This document shows, piece by piece, positions 1 to 10,399 of a stretch of 64,000 nt of DNA. This DNA is from Serripes groenlandicus (Eukaryota > Mollusca > Bivalvia > Cardiida > Cardiidae), in contig JASEVX010000007.1 in assembly GCA_031761405.1 (NCBI GenBank), positions 61,515,062 to 61,579,061 on the forward strand. Direction: 5' to 3'. The translations under genes were made by a program, and so were the position numbers. The notes beneath the pieces were generated by a model, which was given only the letters and a program-made list of their open reading frames with translations, searched no databases and was not told where the DNA came from. Position 1 is the first letter of the stretch. Every line of letters starts with the position of its first letter.

Positions 1-126
1 GTGCCTTGGGCAAGACAAATTTCCTAGGACTAGTTCTGTATTGTTTTCCGAGGGATCATGAAAAAGTGACTTTTTGTCCTAGATACATCTGACATAATGT
101 TGAAAATGGCGTAAAACTCATGTTAA

Positions 127-340
127 TTAACTCTTTCAGCGCCGAATTGTTTAAAGTAGACTCTTCCATGTTCAAAATCGGGTGTGTCCATTTCTCAATT
201 TATGAAAGTTTTGGACTATTTTGGTAACTAAAAGGCAAACAATGCTGATTTCAGGTGAGATAGCTCGTTACGAGCTGACTCGCCTGAATCAGTATTGTTT
301 GCAAAAACCTCAATATTGCCTTTGGCGCTGAAAGAGTTAA
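127..340 (+). mobile_element. Family A MITE, complete, TTAA-flanked
   Basis: Both ends carry CTCTTTCAGCGCC-type terminal inverted repeats directly bordered by TTAA (127-130 and 337-340). The inner part holds the family hairpin, from GCAAACAATG to its complement, with apex GCTCGTTACGAGC. No coding capacity. TTAA duplications are known for piggyBac-type and Kolobok transposons; which one drives this family cannot be told from the window. Confidence 0.9.
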
Positions 341-387
341 GAATAAACGAATGAGTAGCGCGCTCTGCAAAGCCCAACCTTAAAGAT

Positions 388-474
388 GATTCTTCGGAGA
401 TCAAAATTTTGAAATGTTGAATCTTCTGCAAATACTGCTCATAGTGACAACAAAGTAAGATTACAAACAACATT
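388..474 (-). mobile_element. Family G MITE fragment
   Basis: Matches the inner end of the family G element at 54748-55099 (reverse strand), including the stretch around TTCTGCAAATA and GACAACAAAGTAAG. The match stops where the family C element begins at 475, so C probably landed in or beside an older G copy. Confidence 0.55.
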
Positions 475-740
475 TGAGCCGTTTCGCGAGAAAAACCAAC
501 ATTGTGGACTCTGCATAAAGTATCGATCCGGATCAGCCCTAGCATGCCACACAGGCTAATCCGGACACACCACTTTTCGCCTCCTGTGGATTTTTTGTTT
601 CAGGAATCATTACTCTCTATACCTCTATCCCCATGAGACGGAATGTGTTGACCCGGATTAGCCTGCGCGGACTGTGCAGGCTGATCTGGGTCGATACATC
701 ACGCAGAGTCCATAATGATGGTTTTCACACGGAACGGCTC
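475..740 (+). mobile_element. Family C MITE, complete
   Basis: Starts TGAGCCGTTTCGCGAG and ends with the inverted counterpart ACGGAACGGCTC. The body has the family landmarks: CTGCATAAAGTATCGA, CACTTTTCGCCTCCTGTGG, ATTACTCT, GAGACGGAATGTGT and CTGATCTGGGTCGATAC. Each half repeats the other in inverted order, so the element can fold almost end to end. Non-coding. Confidence 0.88.
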
Positions 741-819
741 TTTTACGAATTCTATATTCGTACATTTTGATCTTGGTAGACATTTATTGCTATTCATGAA
801 TTGATGAGCGGTGCTCTGA

Positions 820-1366
820 AAAAAGGCAACCTTAAGAGTTTACCAACCAGTGCAGATTCAGATCCGCCTGCAAAAACCAAACTTTAAGATTTTACCGACC
901 AGTGCATATTCAGATCCGCCTGCAAAAACCAAACTTTAAGATTTCACCGACCAGTGCATATTCAGATCCGCCTGCAAAAACCAAACTTTAAGATTTTACC
1001 GACCAGTGCATATTCAGATCCGCCTGCAAAAACCAAACTTTAAGATTTTACCGACCAGTGCATATTCAGATCCGCCTGCAAAAACCAAACTTTAAGATTT
1101 TACCAACCAGTGCAGATTCAGATCCGCCTGCAAAAACCAAACTTTAAGATTTTACCGACCAGTGCAGATTCAGATCCGCCTGCAAAACCAAACTTTAAGA
1201 TTTTACCGAACAGTGCATATTCAGATCCGCCTGCAAAAACCAAACTTTAAGATTTTACCGACCAGTGCATATTCAAATCCGCCTGCAAAAACCAAACCAG
1301 TGCAGATTCAGATCCGCCTGCGAAAACCAAACTTTAAGAAATTACCGACCAGTGTAGATTTAGATC
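820..1366. repeat. 52-bp tandem repeat, about 10 copies
   Basis: The unit contains CAGATCCGCCTGCAAAAAC followed by AAACTTTAAGATTTTACC and GACCAGTGCA. CAGATCC recurs at 859, 911, 963, 1015, 1067, 1119 and 1171, exactly 52 bp apart. One unit then loses a base and the last units are shortened. Copies are nearly identical, so amplification was recent. The open frame across part of it follows from the repeat and is not evidence of a gene. Confidence 0.95.
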
Positions 1367-1407
1367 AACATGTGCGCTCTTCGCACATAAGTCAAGAAAC
1401 TTCCGGT

Positions 1408-1505
1408 AAACGGTATCAAATTGTATCCTTTAACATGGAAGTGCATGCATGCAGGTCTTTTTCAACTTGTCCTGTAATGCTAAAGGATGCAATTGGATAC
1501 CGTTT
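1408..1505. repeat. 98-bp element with 27-bp inverted repeats
   Basis: The left arm 1408-1434 (AACGGTATCAAATTG...) is repeated inverted at 1479-1505 with about three mismatches, enclosing some 44 bp that include GCATGCATGC. It looks like a very short foldback element. No second copy was seen here. Confidence 0.6.
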
Positions 1506-1557
1506 TATATAAGTTTATGATGTCCGCTGATCTGAATCACACTGATCGCAAATAATT

Positions 1558-1632
1558 AGTTGAGCTGGCTGCCATGATATGACTGTAATAGTCTTGAAAG
1601 CACCCCTAAATCAATCAATCAATCGATGAATT
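1558..1632 (+). mobile_element. SINE D 3' end fragment
   Basis: Carries the D-family 3' domain in degraded form (GAGCTGGCTGCCATGATATG ... GAAAGCACCCCTAAA) and the (AATC)n tail. The tRNA-like head and body are missing, a usual 5'-truncated SINE copy. Confidence 0.65.
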
Positions 1633-1770
1633 TCGATTGGTTAAGTAATTGAATGTGTGTTACGTCACACGAAAACCGACCATCCGAGATATTCACATAA
1701 AAAAGGGCAACTACTAACCAATTTCATCTTGTACTTATGTTGTCATTGTTCTCTTCCAAATGCTTCAATT

Positions 1771-2106
1771 ATGCTTGTATAATGTTGATATATAATGCTT
1801 GTATAATGTTGACGTATAATGCTTGTATAATGTTGATGAAGAATGCTTGTATAATGTTGATGTATACTGCTTGTATAATGTTGATGTAAAATGTTGATGT
1901 CGAGCAGACAATATCCTAATCAGATTAGGTATAATGTTGATGTATAATGTTGATGTCGAGCAGACACCGGCAATATCCTAATCAGATTAGGTATAATGTT
2001 GATGTATAATGTTGATGTAGAATGCTTCTATAATGTTGATGTATAATGCTTGTATCATGTTGATGTATAATGTTGATGTCGAGCAGACAATATCCTAATC
2101 AGATTA
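1771..2106. repeat. 24-bp tandem repeat with a larger interspersed unit
   Basis: The basic unit is TGCTTGTATAATGTTGATG plus TATAA. A second module, GTCGAGCAGACA ... ATATCCTAATCAGATTA, occurs three times within the array (around 1899, 1956 and 2077), each time after two short TATAATGTTGATG units. The array is therefore partly organised in a higher-order unit. Confidence 0.88.
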
Positions 2107-3050
2107 TGTGGAGGCCGTCTGCAAGCTGGTCTGGAAATTCGATTATAACAAACTCCCGAATGGGGAATTGTCGTGTGAATAGGTTCATTACGATGTTTTG
2201 GTCTTTCGGTTAGCGTCATTCACGCATTTAAATGTCGATAATGTTCGTTAGCCGCCAGATGTCGTCTGTTTGTGACGCAAATATATACTGTCAAACACTT
2301 TTCATTGACGTTAGATTTATTTCGCCAATATTCGCTAATTCATATTCATCGCAAATAATGTCCGGGATTTTCAAACAATCGAAAATTAGCTAGTTTAGCC
2401 CATGATGATTAAAAGAGTGTTCAGTGTATAAATAATAAAATAACGGTCTTACGTAATTAGTAACGGGTAGACTGTATTCTACCTTGAGTGTTGACAATTT
2501 AGTACAAACAAGTTACGCATTATTTTAAAGGTATTATTTGTTCACACATATCCTCGCATTGATAAGATTGTTTTAACAATTTAGCACGTTATTGCCTGTT
2601 CTAGTACCTAGTAACCGATATAATTTTTTTGTTAATATTGTCTCTTTCACAGGTACATGTAACGACAACAAGTGATACTTGATACATTTGCGAAATACCT
2701 TTTCCATTGATTGTGCGTGCGACCAGTGTGGGGACGACGTTGCATCCTTTCCGGTTTTTGACAAAAGCATATGTCGCGAATTCATGAATACTCGGATTAA
2801 ATAAAAGAGAGAGATATATGACTTTGGACAAACATCGCGAAATGTTGACCTCGTGAATTCAAAGTGTTATACAGTAGTAGCACACGGATACTATGTTGTC
2901 GTTCGACAGCACCCGAAAACAGTGAGGGACGGACACCGACTATCCCTTTCCCACCTTCAACACATCTGAAGCAGACAGACTACTTTGAAAACATACCGGT
3001 AAAATATGGAATATTCCTATGAATAAAAGAATTACATTTGAATAGAGTTG
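2107..3050. other. No recognisable feature
   Basis: AT-rich sequence. I saw no repeat family member, no convincing open frame and no tandem structure. Short frames on the minus strand around 2573-2831 look like chance. Confidence 0.5.
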
Positions 3051-3052
3051 AA

Positions 3053-3053
<1 letters not shown>

Positions 3054-3085
<32 letters not shown>

Positions 3086-3290
3086 GGTTTAACGCCGTTT
3101 TTAACAATTTCTCAGTTATATCACGGCCAGGTCACCTACTCATGCATTTCCTGGTTTTCTCACACCAGTACTCCACACAACAATATTCCAAAGGAACTGG
3201 CTGCTTTTCCACATAGACTTAGCCCATTGGTGGAAGACGAATGACGCATGTCGCATTGACTTTTGTCAATCCTCGGAAAGAAAGCTGGCC
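3054..3290 (-). mobile_element. SINE D, head-truncated
   Basis: Begins on the plus strand with (ATTG)n tail units, then the shared 3' domain (GGGGTTTAACGCCG ... TATATCACGGC), then the D body (CTCCACACAACAAT, CACATAGACTTAGCCCATTG, GACGAATGACGCATG). It stops at GGCCGAGC, just before the tRNA-like head, where family B sequence begins. Confidence 0.85.
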
Positions 3291-3400
3291 GAGCCTGAAT
3301 AGAGTTGAAAACATTGTGACAAATGAAGAGATTGCTCATTATGAGCAATCTCTTCTTTTGTCACAATGTTTCCAAAGATGCGTCAGAAAGATGTTTTCCC
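3291..3400 (-). mobile_element. Family B MITE fragment with hairpin
   Basis: Contains the B hairpin: AACATTGTGACAAATGAAG, apex TTGCTCATTATGAGCAA, then the complement to TTGTCACAATG. Terminal CCCTTTCC and TTAA are missing on both sides. It directly abuts the truncated SINE. Confidence 0.7.
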
Positions 3401-3425
3401 GGAACCCCTTCTTTAAGCATAAGTA

Positions 3426-3820
3426 CAGTCCAACCTGTGTTTAAAGACCGCACATGGGAAGAAAACAATCTGATCTTTGTCCACAGGTGGTCTTTAATGA
3501 CAGGGTGTGGTTTTTTGCAAACAAATGAAAGATTGGGAATTTCAACGTGTGGTTACTATATACAGGGAATTGCTATACAAAGATGGTCTAGTTGCAAAGG
3601 TGGTCTCAGGGCTCTAGATAAGTGGCGTTTTGCATGTTCTAAAATGCTTATTTGACCGTCGAACCCTATGCTGTGGGTACTCAAAAGAATCGTCTCACTG
3701 AGTGCCCGCACCATATATGGGTTTGCTTTAATATTAAGAGAGGAGTTGTGGGAAAAGGAGCTGAATATCCCCCCCTCCTTGTCTTGAATTCTGAATTAGT
3801 CTTTAACACAGGTTTGACTG
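3426..3820. mobile_element. Family M: Tc1/mariner-like MITE, TA-flanked
   Basis: Left end CAGTCCAACCTGTGTTTAAA and right end with inverted counterpart TTTAACACAGGTTTGACTG are bordered by TA (3424-3425 and 3821-3822). CAGT ends in TA are the hallmark of Tc1/mariner transposons. There is no transposase frame, so it is non-autonomous. Its right half contains family F sequence (from about 3608), suggesting nesting or capture. Confidence 0.75.
3608..3785 (+). mobile_element. Family F element inside family M
   Basis: Begins GGGCTCTAGATAAG, contains ACCCTATGCTGTGGGTAC and AGAATCGTCTCACTGAG, and ends near GAGCTGAATATCC. The central palindrome seen in the complete copy at 59616-59796 is only half conserved here. 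Confidence 0.6.
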
Positions 3821-4013
3821 TATACAAATGTGATCGGCCATTCTTCTTTTCATTGATGGTATTTCAAGACACCCACACCTAGGAAGACGGTATAAGATAA
3901 ATTATTCATGGTCTCAAATTTACTCAATGAATCAAGCAATCGACTGTGGTCTTTTAAACAACCTTACACATCAAAGTAATTGAATTATAATTGGACAATT
4001 AATGACGAGTTCT

Positions 4014-4195
4014 TTAATTCTTTCGTCGTCAAGGACAATACTTTGTTTTTGTTGCAAACAATACAGATTCAGGTGAGTCAGCTCGTAACGAGCTGTCTCA
4101 CCTGAACTCAGCATTGTTTGCTCTTTATTTATCAAAATATTCCAAATGTATTATTACATTAAAAATAGAGTGGCCCGATTTGGACTTTAACTGGT
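4014..4195 (-). mobile_element. Family A MITE, degraded, reverse orientation
   Basis: Left end TTAATTCTTTCGTCGTCAAGG is a worn terminus. The hairpin is well kept (GCAAACAATACAGATTCAGG, apex AGCTCGTAACGAGCT). The far end fades after GAGTGGCCCGATTTGGAC. Confidence 0.7.
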
Positions 4196-4204
4196 GCTTA
4201 ATAA

Positions 4205-4890
4205 TAAGCCTAGTTCCAGGTAAACATTGTTGAAACTCGTCCGCTTCGAAAGCTTTCGAGTGTGAAAGTCGTCTGTTGAAAAGGAGTTAAAACCCTTTCC
4301 TTGATGTTGACTAATTGTTAACGCTATGGTAACAGATGACTATTGAAGACATTTTAGGCGAAAAATATTGGGGGGGGGTTCTTGTTTTTTTCCCCTCCTT
4401 TTCTCATTATGAACGATGCCATTTTCAACCACACACAAATATGTTTCGTAGAAAATGTGCCTTCAGTTGTCTGTTCCAGAGAAAGTGTAACATCACGACA
4501 TAATTATTAATATGCCATTGACTGAAGTCGAATATCAAGCGTAAACGTTTGTAAAATAAATCTAGTTATCAATTATAGAGCGCCACAGAAATAACATTAA
4601 GAAAAACACATTTCATAGCGTGATACTAAACGAGATAAATATTTGAACCATTTTCTGATATTAGTCCAAATTGTTTGTATTAAACACAAAATGATTGTTT
4701 AAATATTATGAACAAATAATTCACCCACGATAATACAGAAACAATCCAGCTGGTTTTGGTATAATACGCGTCATTTGTCACAAAATAGAGTTTGCCTGAT
4801 AAATCCGTTTTAACAACACCAGGGGATTACTATTGCACTTGGTAAATGCAATTTACTGACATGGATAGATGTAGGCAGTGTGAGGAAAAT
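4205..4890. other. No clear feature; possible worn B remnant
   Basis: A stretch near 4215-4310 (GTCGTCTGTTGAAAAGGAG, then AACCCTTTCC) vaguely resembles family B ends. The rest is unremarkable AT-rich sequence with a G9 run at about 4370. Confidence 0.35.
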
Positions 4891-5046
4891 GACTAATTCA
4901 TCCTCTTCCCAAAATGGCTGTATAAGAAAAAAGGTTCCCCGCAATATATTTTCAAATCGTCTTTTATTCGAGGATATGAATAAGAGAAAGGACCATGAAC
5001 AAATAAGGATATGAGAAAACTATTTGAGTAGCATCTGTTCAATGGT

Positions 5047-5130
5047 TTAACCCTTTCCCACATATACACGCAATTCGACATATCTGCATTAGATGAATTT
5101 TGAAAACATTGTGACAAAGCAACATTTGCC
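5047..5130 (+). mobile_element. Family B MITE, 5' part only
   Basis: TTAACCCTTTCCCACATATA, then a worn GCAGACGA-type segment and GAAAACATTGTGAC, where the hairpin should begin. It is lost after that point. Confidence 0.65.
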
Positions 5131-5185
5131 CTAATATACACTCTTCACTAGCCACGATGTTTGCCGCTCCATTCCATCATTATAC

Positions 5186-5466
5186 TCCGGTAGCTCAGTC
5201 GGTAGCGACGCGGGTCGTCAGTTCGAACCCAACCTTGAAAAATATTCTTTCCGACGTTTGATAAAATGTAATGCGACAGGCGTCATTCGTCTTCCACCAA
5301 TGGGCTAAGTCTATGTGGAAAAGCAGCCAGTTGCTTGGGAAGATTGTTGTGTGGAGTACTGGTGTGAGAAAACCAGGAAACACATGAGTAGGTGAACTGG
5401 CCGCCGTGATATGACTGAGAAATTGTTAAAAACGGCGTTAAACCCCAAGCAATCAATCAATCAATT
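5186..5466 (+). mobile_element. SINE D, near full length, tRNA-like head
   Basis: Starts with a tRNA-related head: A-box-like TAGCTCAGTCGGTAG at 5191 and B-box-like GTTCGAACCC at 5221. The spacing is shorter than in the copies at 11.7 and 19.8 kb, so about 15-20 bp between the boxes are deleted. Then come the D body (CGTCATTCGTCTTCCACC, TGTGTGGAGTACTGGTGTG), the shared 3' domain (GCCGTGATATGAC ... AACGGCGTTAAACCCC) and an (AATC)n tail. Such elements are transcribed by RNA polymerase III and copied by a partner LINE; no LINE is present here. Confidence 0.9.
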
Positions 5467-5640
5467 GATAAAATGTAATGCGACAAGCGTCATTTGTCTA
5501 CCATCAATGGGCTGTTGTGTAGAGTACTGGTGTGAGAAAACCGGGGAAAACACATGGGGTAAGGGAACTGGCCGCAGTGATAGGACTTGAAAAAGTGTTG
5601 AAAATGGCGTTCAAAACCATTCAATCAATCAATAATTATA
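5467..5640 (+). mobile_element. SINE D, second truncated copy in tandem
   Basis: Follows the tail of the previous copy head-to-tail. It lacks the tRNA head and begins inside the body (AAAATGTAATGCGACAAGCG), with a short internal deletion near 5510, then ends with a worn 3' domain and (AATC)n. Either a second insertion into the first tail or a local duplication. Confidence 0.8.
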
Positions 5641-5761
5641 CTCTCATTAATGTAAATGTTCCACATTGTGTTCTTTTGTTTGCTTTTGAAGTCGCCAGAA
5701 GCGCGTGGTTTGTTTTGTTAAACGGATATCAGCAGATATTACGTTTGTTTATTTTGATCAC

Positions 5762-6030
5762 GTGACGCCCGTACAACTACAGGTGATAAAGAGGTCATAT
5801 TGACCCCGTGAACTGAAACGAACCAATAATCAATATAGACGCTTAATCACGTGATTGAACAGTTGCTTGCTGCCGGTTATTGCCAATTATGTATCCAATT
5901 TATGTTGCGCTTGGCAACATTTGTCCCATGTTGCTGTTATGTCATAATTCAGTGCATCCATTTTTATTGTAAACAGAATGCAAACAAAAATCGTTTAAAT
6001 AGGACAAACTTGTAATATCACGGGCGTCAC
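5762..6030. mobile_element. Possible foldback element, GTGACGCCCGT ends
   Basis: GTGACGCCCGT at 5762 is repeated inverted (ACGGGCGTCAC) at 6020-6030. The interior shows no coding frame. Only the outer 11 bp match well and no other copy lies in the window, so this is tentative. Confidence 0.4.
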
Positions 6031-6116
6031 TACCATAATATACTACACTTACGGAGACACAACAAGCCCACTTATCTCCTAGCGTAAAAGCATATAGATA
6101 GATATCGTGATATATC

Positions 6117-6200
6117 CATACTTTGGATACATAGCGGCAAAAGGAGAAAGTGATCATAATTAGCACTTTCTCTTTTTGTCACAATGTTTTCAACTCTATA
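6117..6200 (-). mobile_element. Family B hairpin fragment with altered stem
   Basis: GGCAAAAGGAGAAAGTG pairs with CACTTTCTCTTTTTGTC around an ATC/ATTAG loop. Where most copies read GAAATTG/CAATTTC, this one reads GAAAGTG/CACTTTC, changed in both arms. No terminal repeats remain. Confidence 0.65.
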
Positions 6201-6261
6201 TACAGACATGTACACTTGCTTTTTATTCTTTTCTTTTCAGTGTGTGTTACCCTCGCACTTA

Positions 6262-6416
6262 CGACCGCGGTGGTGTAGTGGTAGAGGGTCCGCCTCTGGT
6301 CGATGGTCATACCAAATACATTTAAAATGGTAGTATTTGCTCTCCGGATAGCAAGGGTTTGCATCTACGACTGACTCACTGTTGTCAGGAAAATTCGACC
6401 AGTAGTACTAGTAATT
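6262..6416 (+). mobile_element. SINE S3, 5' portion
   Basis: The head CGCGGTGGTGTAGTGGTAG resembles a tRNA A box and is followed by GTCGATGGTCATACC, a worn B box. The S3 body landmark ACCAAATACATTTAAAATGG follows, then CGACTGACTCACTG. The 3' domain is missing. Confidence 0.65.
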
Positions 6417-6453
6417 TACACAGGATACGACGTTTTATTACTTACCCTTATCT

Positions 6454-6666
6454 TTAACCCTTTCGGCGCCGAATTGTTTAAAGTAGACTCTTCCATGTTC
6501 AAACTCGGACGACTCTATTTTCATGTTATAGGATTTTTGGAATATTTCTACAACTCACAGCCAAACAATGCAGATTTCAGATGAGACAGCTCGTTACGAG
6601 CTGAATCACCTGAATCTGTATTGTTTGCAAAAAGTTCAAAATTGCCTTTGGCGCTTAAAGAGTTAA
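6454..6666 (+). mobile_element. Family A MITE, complete
   Basis: TTAA at both ends (6454-6457 and 6663-6666). The left terminus reads CCCTTTCGGCGCC, midway between the A and B consensus; the right terminus is a worn GGCGCTTAAAGAG. The hairpin is intact, with apex AGCTCGTTACGAGCT. It belongs with the 52156-52367 copy as a subfamily (GTCCGAG/CTCGGAC and TTATAGGATTTTTGG shared). Confidence 0.88.
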
Positions 6667-6669
6667 ACA

Positions 6670-7230
6670 AGCTTGAAACACCATACAAACAAACAGCTCT
6701 GTTTTGCCTTCTTCTGTCATGTTTGGCTTGCTTACCCTCGCATTCTCCATTTGTTTTGCCTCCCCGTCATTGAGCTAATAAGACATTGCTATAACAACAA
6801 ACATGTATTACATACACTACGTTATCATTGAACATCTTACCGGTCAAGTGTGCCCGAATACTCTGGGTGGCACCAACGCGGAAACCTTCTGTTTGTGTTA
6901 TAGGATACCAGTGGGATGGTCAGTGTCCGTTTCCCCGCAGGCTCACAACTCCTCCGCATCATCAAGAATTGCGTGTAAACAATCTGTTATTTATCAATTA
7001 ATATCTGCTATCAGCTTTCATGGACATGGGAAAAATGGACACCATTACAATAAACAATACGGTTTACATATTTTTTAAGTTTTAAAATCCGTTTAAAAAA
7101 CCTGAATTATCATCTGTCAATTTCTGGATCGCATTCATTCATTTTTTATATTTTGTTGTTTGTTTATGCTTTTTCTGACTTATACGAGCTTTGGCCTAAG
7201 AAATGAGTCTGCGTGACTTCTGACCTTTAT
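6670..7230. other. No recognisable feature
   Basis: A 91-codon open frame at 6803-7078 (+) shows no familiar domain, signal peptide or membrane segment. It is within what chance gives in this amount of AT-rich DNA. No repeat member was recognised. Confidence 0.4.
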
Positions 7231-7235
7231 GAAGT

Positions 7236-7446
7236 TTACCTCTTTCAATGCCTAATGACCAGAACTTTCTCTGACATGTTCAAAATCGGTCGACTTCATT
7301 TTTCATTTAATAAGAGATTTGAAATATTTTGATGACGAAATGCAAACAATGCTTAATTCATGTAAGACTGCTCGTTACCAGCTGACTCACCTGAAACTAT
7401 ATTGTTTGCAAAAGCGTCATTATTGCCATTGACATTGAAGAGTTAA
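7236..7446 (+). mobile_element. Family A MITE, old copy
   Basis: Ends CTCTTTCAATGCC and GACATTGAAGAG with TTAC/TTAA outside. The hairpin is recognisable (GCAAACAATG, GCTCGTTACCAGC) but has several unpaired changes, so this is an older copy than those at 20.8 or 39.9 kb. Confidence 0.75.
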
Positions 7447-7499
7447 GATCAGCATTGTTCATAAAATGAAGATTACGTAAACTTCATTCATAAATAGTG

Positions 7500-7958
7500 C
7501 ATTTACTTGATAGCGTACAACGCATAGCCTGGTTAGTATATGGGAGTGTACAGGTCAATCTAGGTCTACACTGATCACAAAAGTTCAAAGACCCAATTCC
7601 CTGTGAGGATAAAAAAAACCACCACGTTTTTAAAAAAAAAGGACGAAATTTATTGGTTTTGAAATGAATAGCAATTACTATCCATTTGCATACTCGTTTA
7701 TTCGGTTTGTGGCTAAAGTTGTTCTAAGGAAGAATCTATGGTCGCGTAGCTTGTATGAACATATATCGAACAAGAAAGCCCTTTTGATCAGAACGACGCT
7801 GGTCGAAATATCAAAATGTTAGCTTTTCGTGCGACGTGCCCAGATTATGTGAAACAGCTTTGGGACATCCGGTAACCGGACATTGCATATTGAGTGTTTT
7901 GATTGGCTATTAAATATGTTCACGTGTAAGTATACACACAGCTTCATTTCTAGTCTAT
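7500..7958. other. No clear feature
   Basis: A short palindromic stretch near 7545-7580 (CAGGTCAATCTAGGTCTACACTG) recalls the dispersed motif described at 57422. Otherwise nothing was recognised. Confidence 0.35.
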
Positions 7959-8120
7959 TTAACCCTTCTCAACATACACACGCCGCATATTGACCAATGT
8001 ATATAAGACAACTTTTGAAAACGGTATGGATTAACTAAAACTTGATCATGATGGACAATTTTCTCACTTTGTTAAAATGCTTTCAACTTTTTCAATAATT
8101 CAAAATTCGTTGACAAATAA
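7959..8120 (+). mobile_element. Family B MITE, degraded
   Basis: TTAACCCTTCTCAACATACA, then GAAAACGGTATGG and a weak hairpin around CTTGATCATGATGGACAA. The 3' terminus cannot be traced. Confidence 0.5.
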
Positions 8121-9290
8121 AGTGATCACTGATTTTCTGAAGTGTAGCATATGTATTTCTGTCTTGTTCACATATTGGACATGGTTAATATTAAAGTGAC
8201 ACCGCTTTGTTTATGGGTGGTCACCGGAACCGGAAGTATGGCTTTACATTATATAAATATAACAGAGTACCTTGACGTATATTCAAAGTCGTGATGTTTA
8301 TTTAATCATTTCAGGAACTTTAAGAGCTATGAACATTTTCCGTGTCAACTTTTAGATATGGTATAGAACAATACATTCGTACGTAATGCCTATGCATGGA
8401 TACGAAATCTATTCTTCAAAGCCATTGAAACACTTTCAACATCAAGAGTGTGTATATTTGTGTATATTTGTCTTTATTTTTCCTCAAATCGTTCTGCAAA
8501 TTGAAAAAGATACATTATAAAATCAGGGGAATATGATCATTTTCAGCAATTTCACTTTTCAAAAAAGATTTTTAAAGTCGACTGCTTAAGGAAATGGTTG
8601 AACAGATTTTTTTCCGAGCATCAGAAATGGAACAACATTTCTTTCATACGATATAAATACGTAAATTAGTCATATCGTTTAACAGTTGCCAAACATTTGT
8701 ATCTTTGCCGGAAGTTGTCAATAATTAGAGAGTGAATCATAGCTGTGGTTGCTCAATACTGACACATGAGCGTTCGCTAGTATTGTCAGATTTGTTTTTT
8801 CACTTGTACCATCAGTTCAGGCAAAGACCGGAAGTTAAGCCTTCCGTTCATAGAAGTAAGTGTCATGTATTTGATATATTACTTTAGAATAAACGCGAAA
8901 ACCGATTATATTCAAGTGAAGGTGGGTAAATAATAGTAAATATACTTAAACAACTGCAATCTTGATACATAGGCAAAAACCAATATATTTCATTAAAAGT
9001 CGCGTATTACTGAAAACGAGGTACCCCTATACTGTGACAGGCGTTCAACGTTCGCAGTCGAGGCTAAACATATTATCACGAAACACTGTGTGTTGGATTG
9101 TTTTGTTTATTCTGTAATCTGGTGCCACATGTTACACTGGAAATGGACGTGTGGTGAAGGTCAGGGTGACACTAAGTTATAGTGTGCCCTGGGTCGTCAG
9201 TGGTGACTCATACTTGATGAGAGAGAGTTATGGTCAGTGCTCCTAGGACACCTACCTCAGAGTAATAATATAAACTATAGGAAACATAAT
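8121..9290. other. No recognisable feature (1.2 kb)
   Basis: Longest stretch in the first 10 kb without a recognised repeat. No frame above 60 codons stands out. The last 45 bp (ACACCTACCTCAG ... ATATAAACTATA) resemble 27617-27655, which also touches a family C element, so a small unnamed repeat may lie there. Confidence 0.4.
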
Positions 9291-9291
9291 G

Positions 9292-9555
9292 TAAGCTGTC
9301 CCGCGACAAAAACCAACATCGTGGAATCTGCGTAAAGTATCGACCCGGATCAGCCTAAGCATGCTGCACAAGCAAAGCCGGGCAGACGCTATTCGCCTCC
9401 TGGTGATTTTCTGTTTCAGGAATCATTACTCTATACCTCTATCCCTCCGAGACGGAATGTGTCGGCCCGGATCAGTCTGCGCGGACTGCGGATGCTGATT
9501 TGGGTCGATAAATTACACAGAAGCCATACTGTTGATTTTCTCGCGGGACGGCTCA
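9292..9555 (+). mobile_element. Family C MITE, complete
   Basis: Left TAAGCTGTCCCGCG is a worn terminus; the right end GGGACGGCTCA is intact. All inner landmarks are present, including GAGACGGAATGTGTCGG and GGTCGATAAATTAC. Confidence 0.87.
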
Positions 9556-9854
9556 ATTAGTATGTGTCTGTGAGCCAAATAGACGATATTTATGTCAGAA
9601 GTTTATTGAGCCTATTTGAGACTACTTGGCGAACGATGATCCCAAGTTGATCTGTGGATTCAAACATTGGCTGTTCACGATGAATTTTCGCCATAACGAG
9701 CCACGTCCTTTGTGGTACTATCTAAAAGCGAGTACGCGTGGCTATTTTTCTCTTCTTGTGTAGATTCATAAACGAAAAGCACGCACTCATCTGAAGAAAG
9801 TGCATGTGTATTATTATGACAATGATCATGGTATATTTGCAAAAAGGTCAGGAT

Positions 9855-10116
9855 CAGGGGCGTAGCTCCTTTTAGGCACTGTAGGCACGTGCCTACACAT
9901 ATTTTCTAAAAATGCCCCAAAATGAAGCTGCGGCGATACACATCTGCGTAATGTGATTCCTGAAACAAAAAATCCACAGGAGGCGAAAAGTGTCTATCCA
10001 GGTAGGCCTGTGTGGCATGCTTAGGTTGATCCGGGTCGATACTTTACGCAGAGTCCACAATGTTGATTTGTGCACGAGACGGCCTACAAATTGATTATTG
10101 CCAAGCTACGCCCCTG
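9855..10116 (+). mobile_element. Composite H/C element with 5-bp target duplication
   Basis: Outer ends CAGGGGCGTAGCT and AGCTACGCCCCTG are inverted repeats and are flanked by AGGAT on both sides (9850-9854 and 10117-10121), a clear 5-bp target duplication. Inside is a left-truncated family C element: H sequence passes into CTGCGTAATG, and the C right terminus CGAGACGGC passes into CTACAAATTG of H. This copy also lacks the first half of C. Five-bp duplications with CAGGGG ends fit a hAT-like group, but that is inference. Confidence 0.88.
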
Positions 10117-10399
10117 AGGATCATTTAGTTTCTACAACGTTTCATGTTCATGTCGTTGCACACTCATTATTTAATTCCATTCATTTATTATTATGATACG
10201 ACGGGTCAGATCAACTTACTGGTATTTAACCTACACTGTTCAGCAATGCCAGCAATGTCAACAATGCCAGCCTGTGTACCCCTTTCCCCATGGACGAGCT
10301 CGTATATGGCTGACCCATGATCGAAACAACTGAACATCGGGGACCGAGTCTAAAGTCACTCTGATAGGGTCAGATTACGAAAGATTCCGTAACTGATAA

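Noticed and set aside
5186..5235. tRNA gene
   Set aside because: A and B boxes are present, but the cloverleaf is incomplete and the sequence continues into a SINE body. The same applies to the heads at 12.0, 18.4, 20.0, 28.8, 44.2, 53.9, 57.2, 58.3, 58.9 and 60.1 kb.
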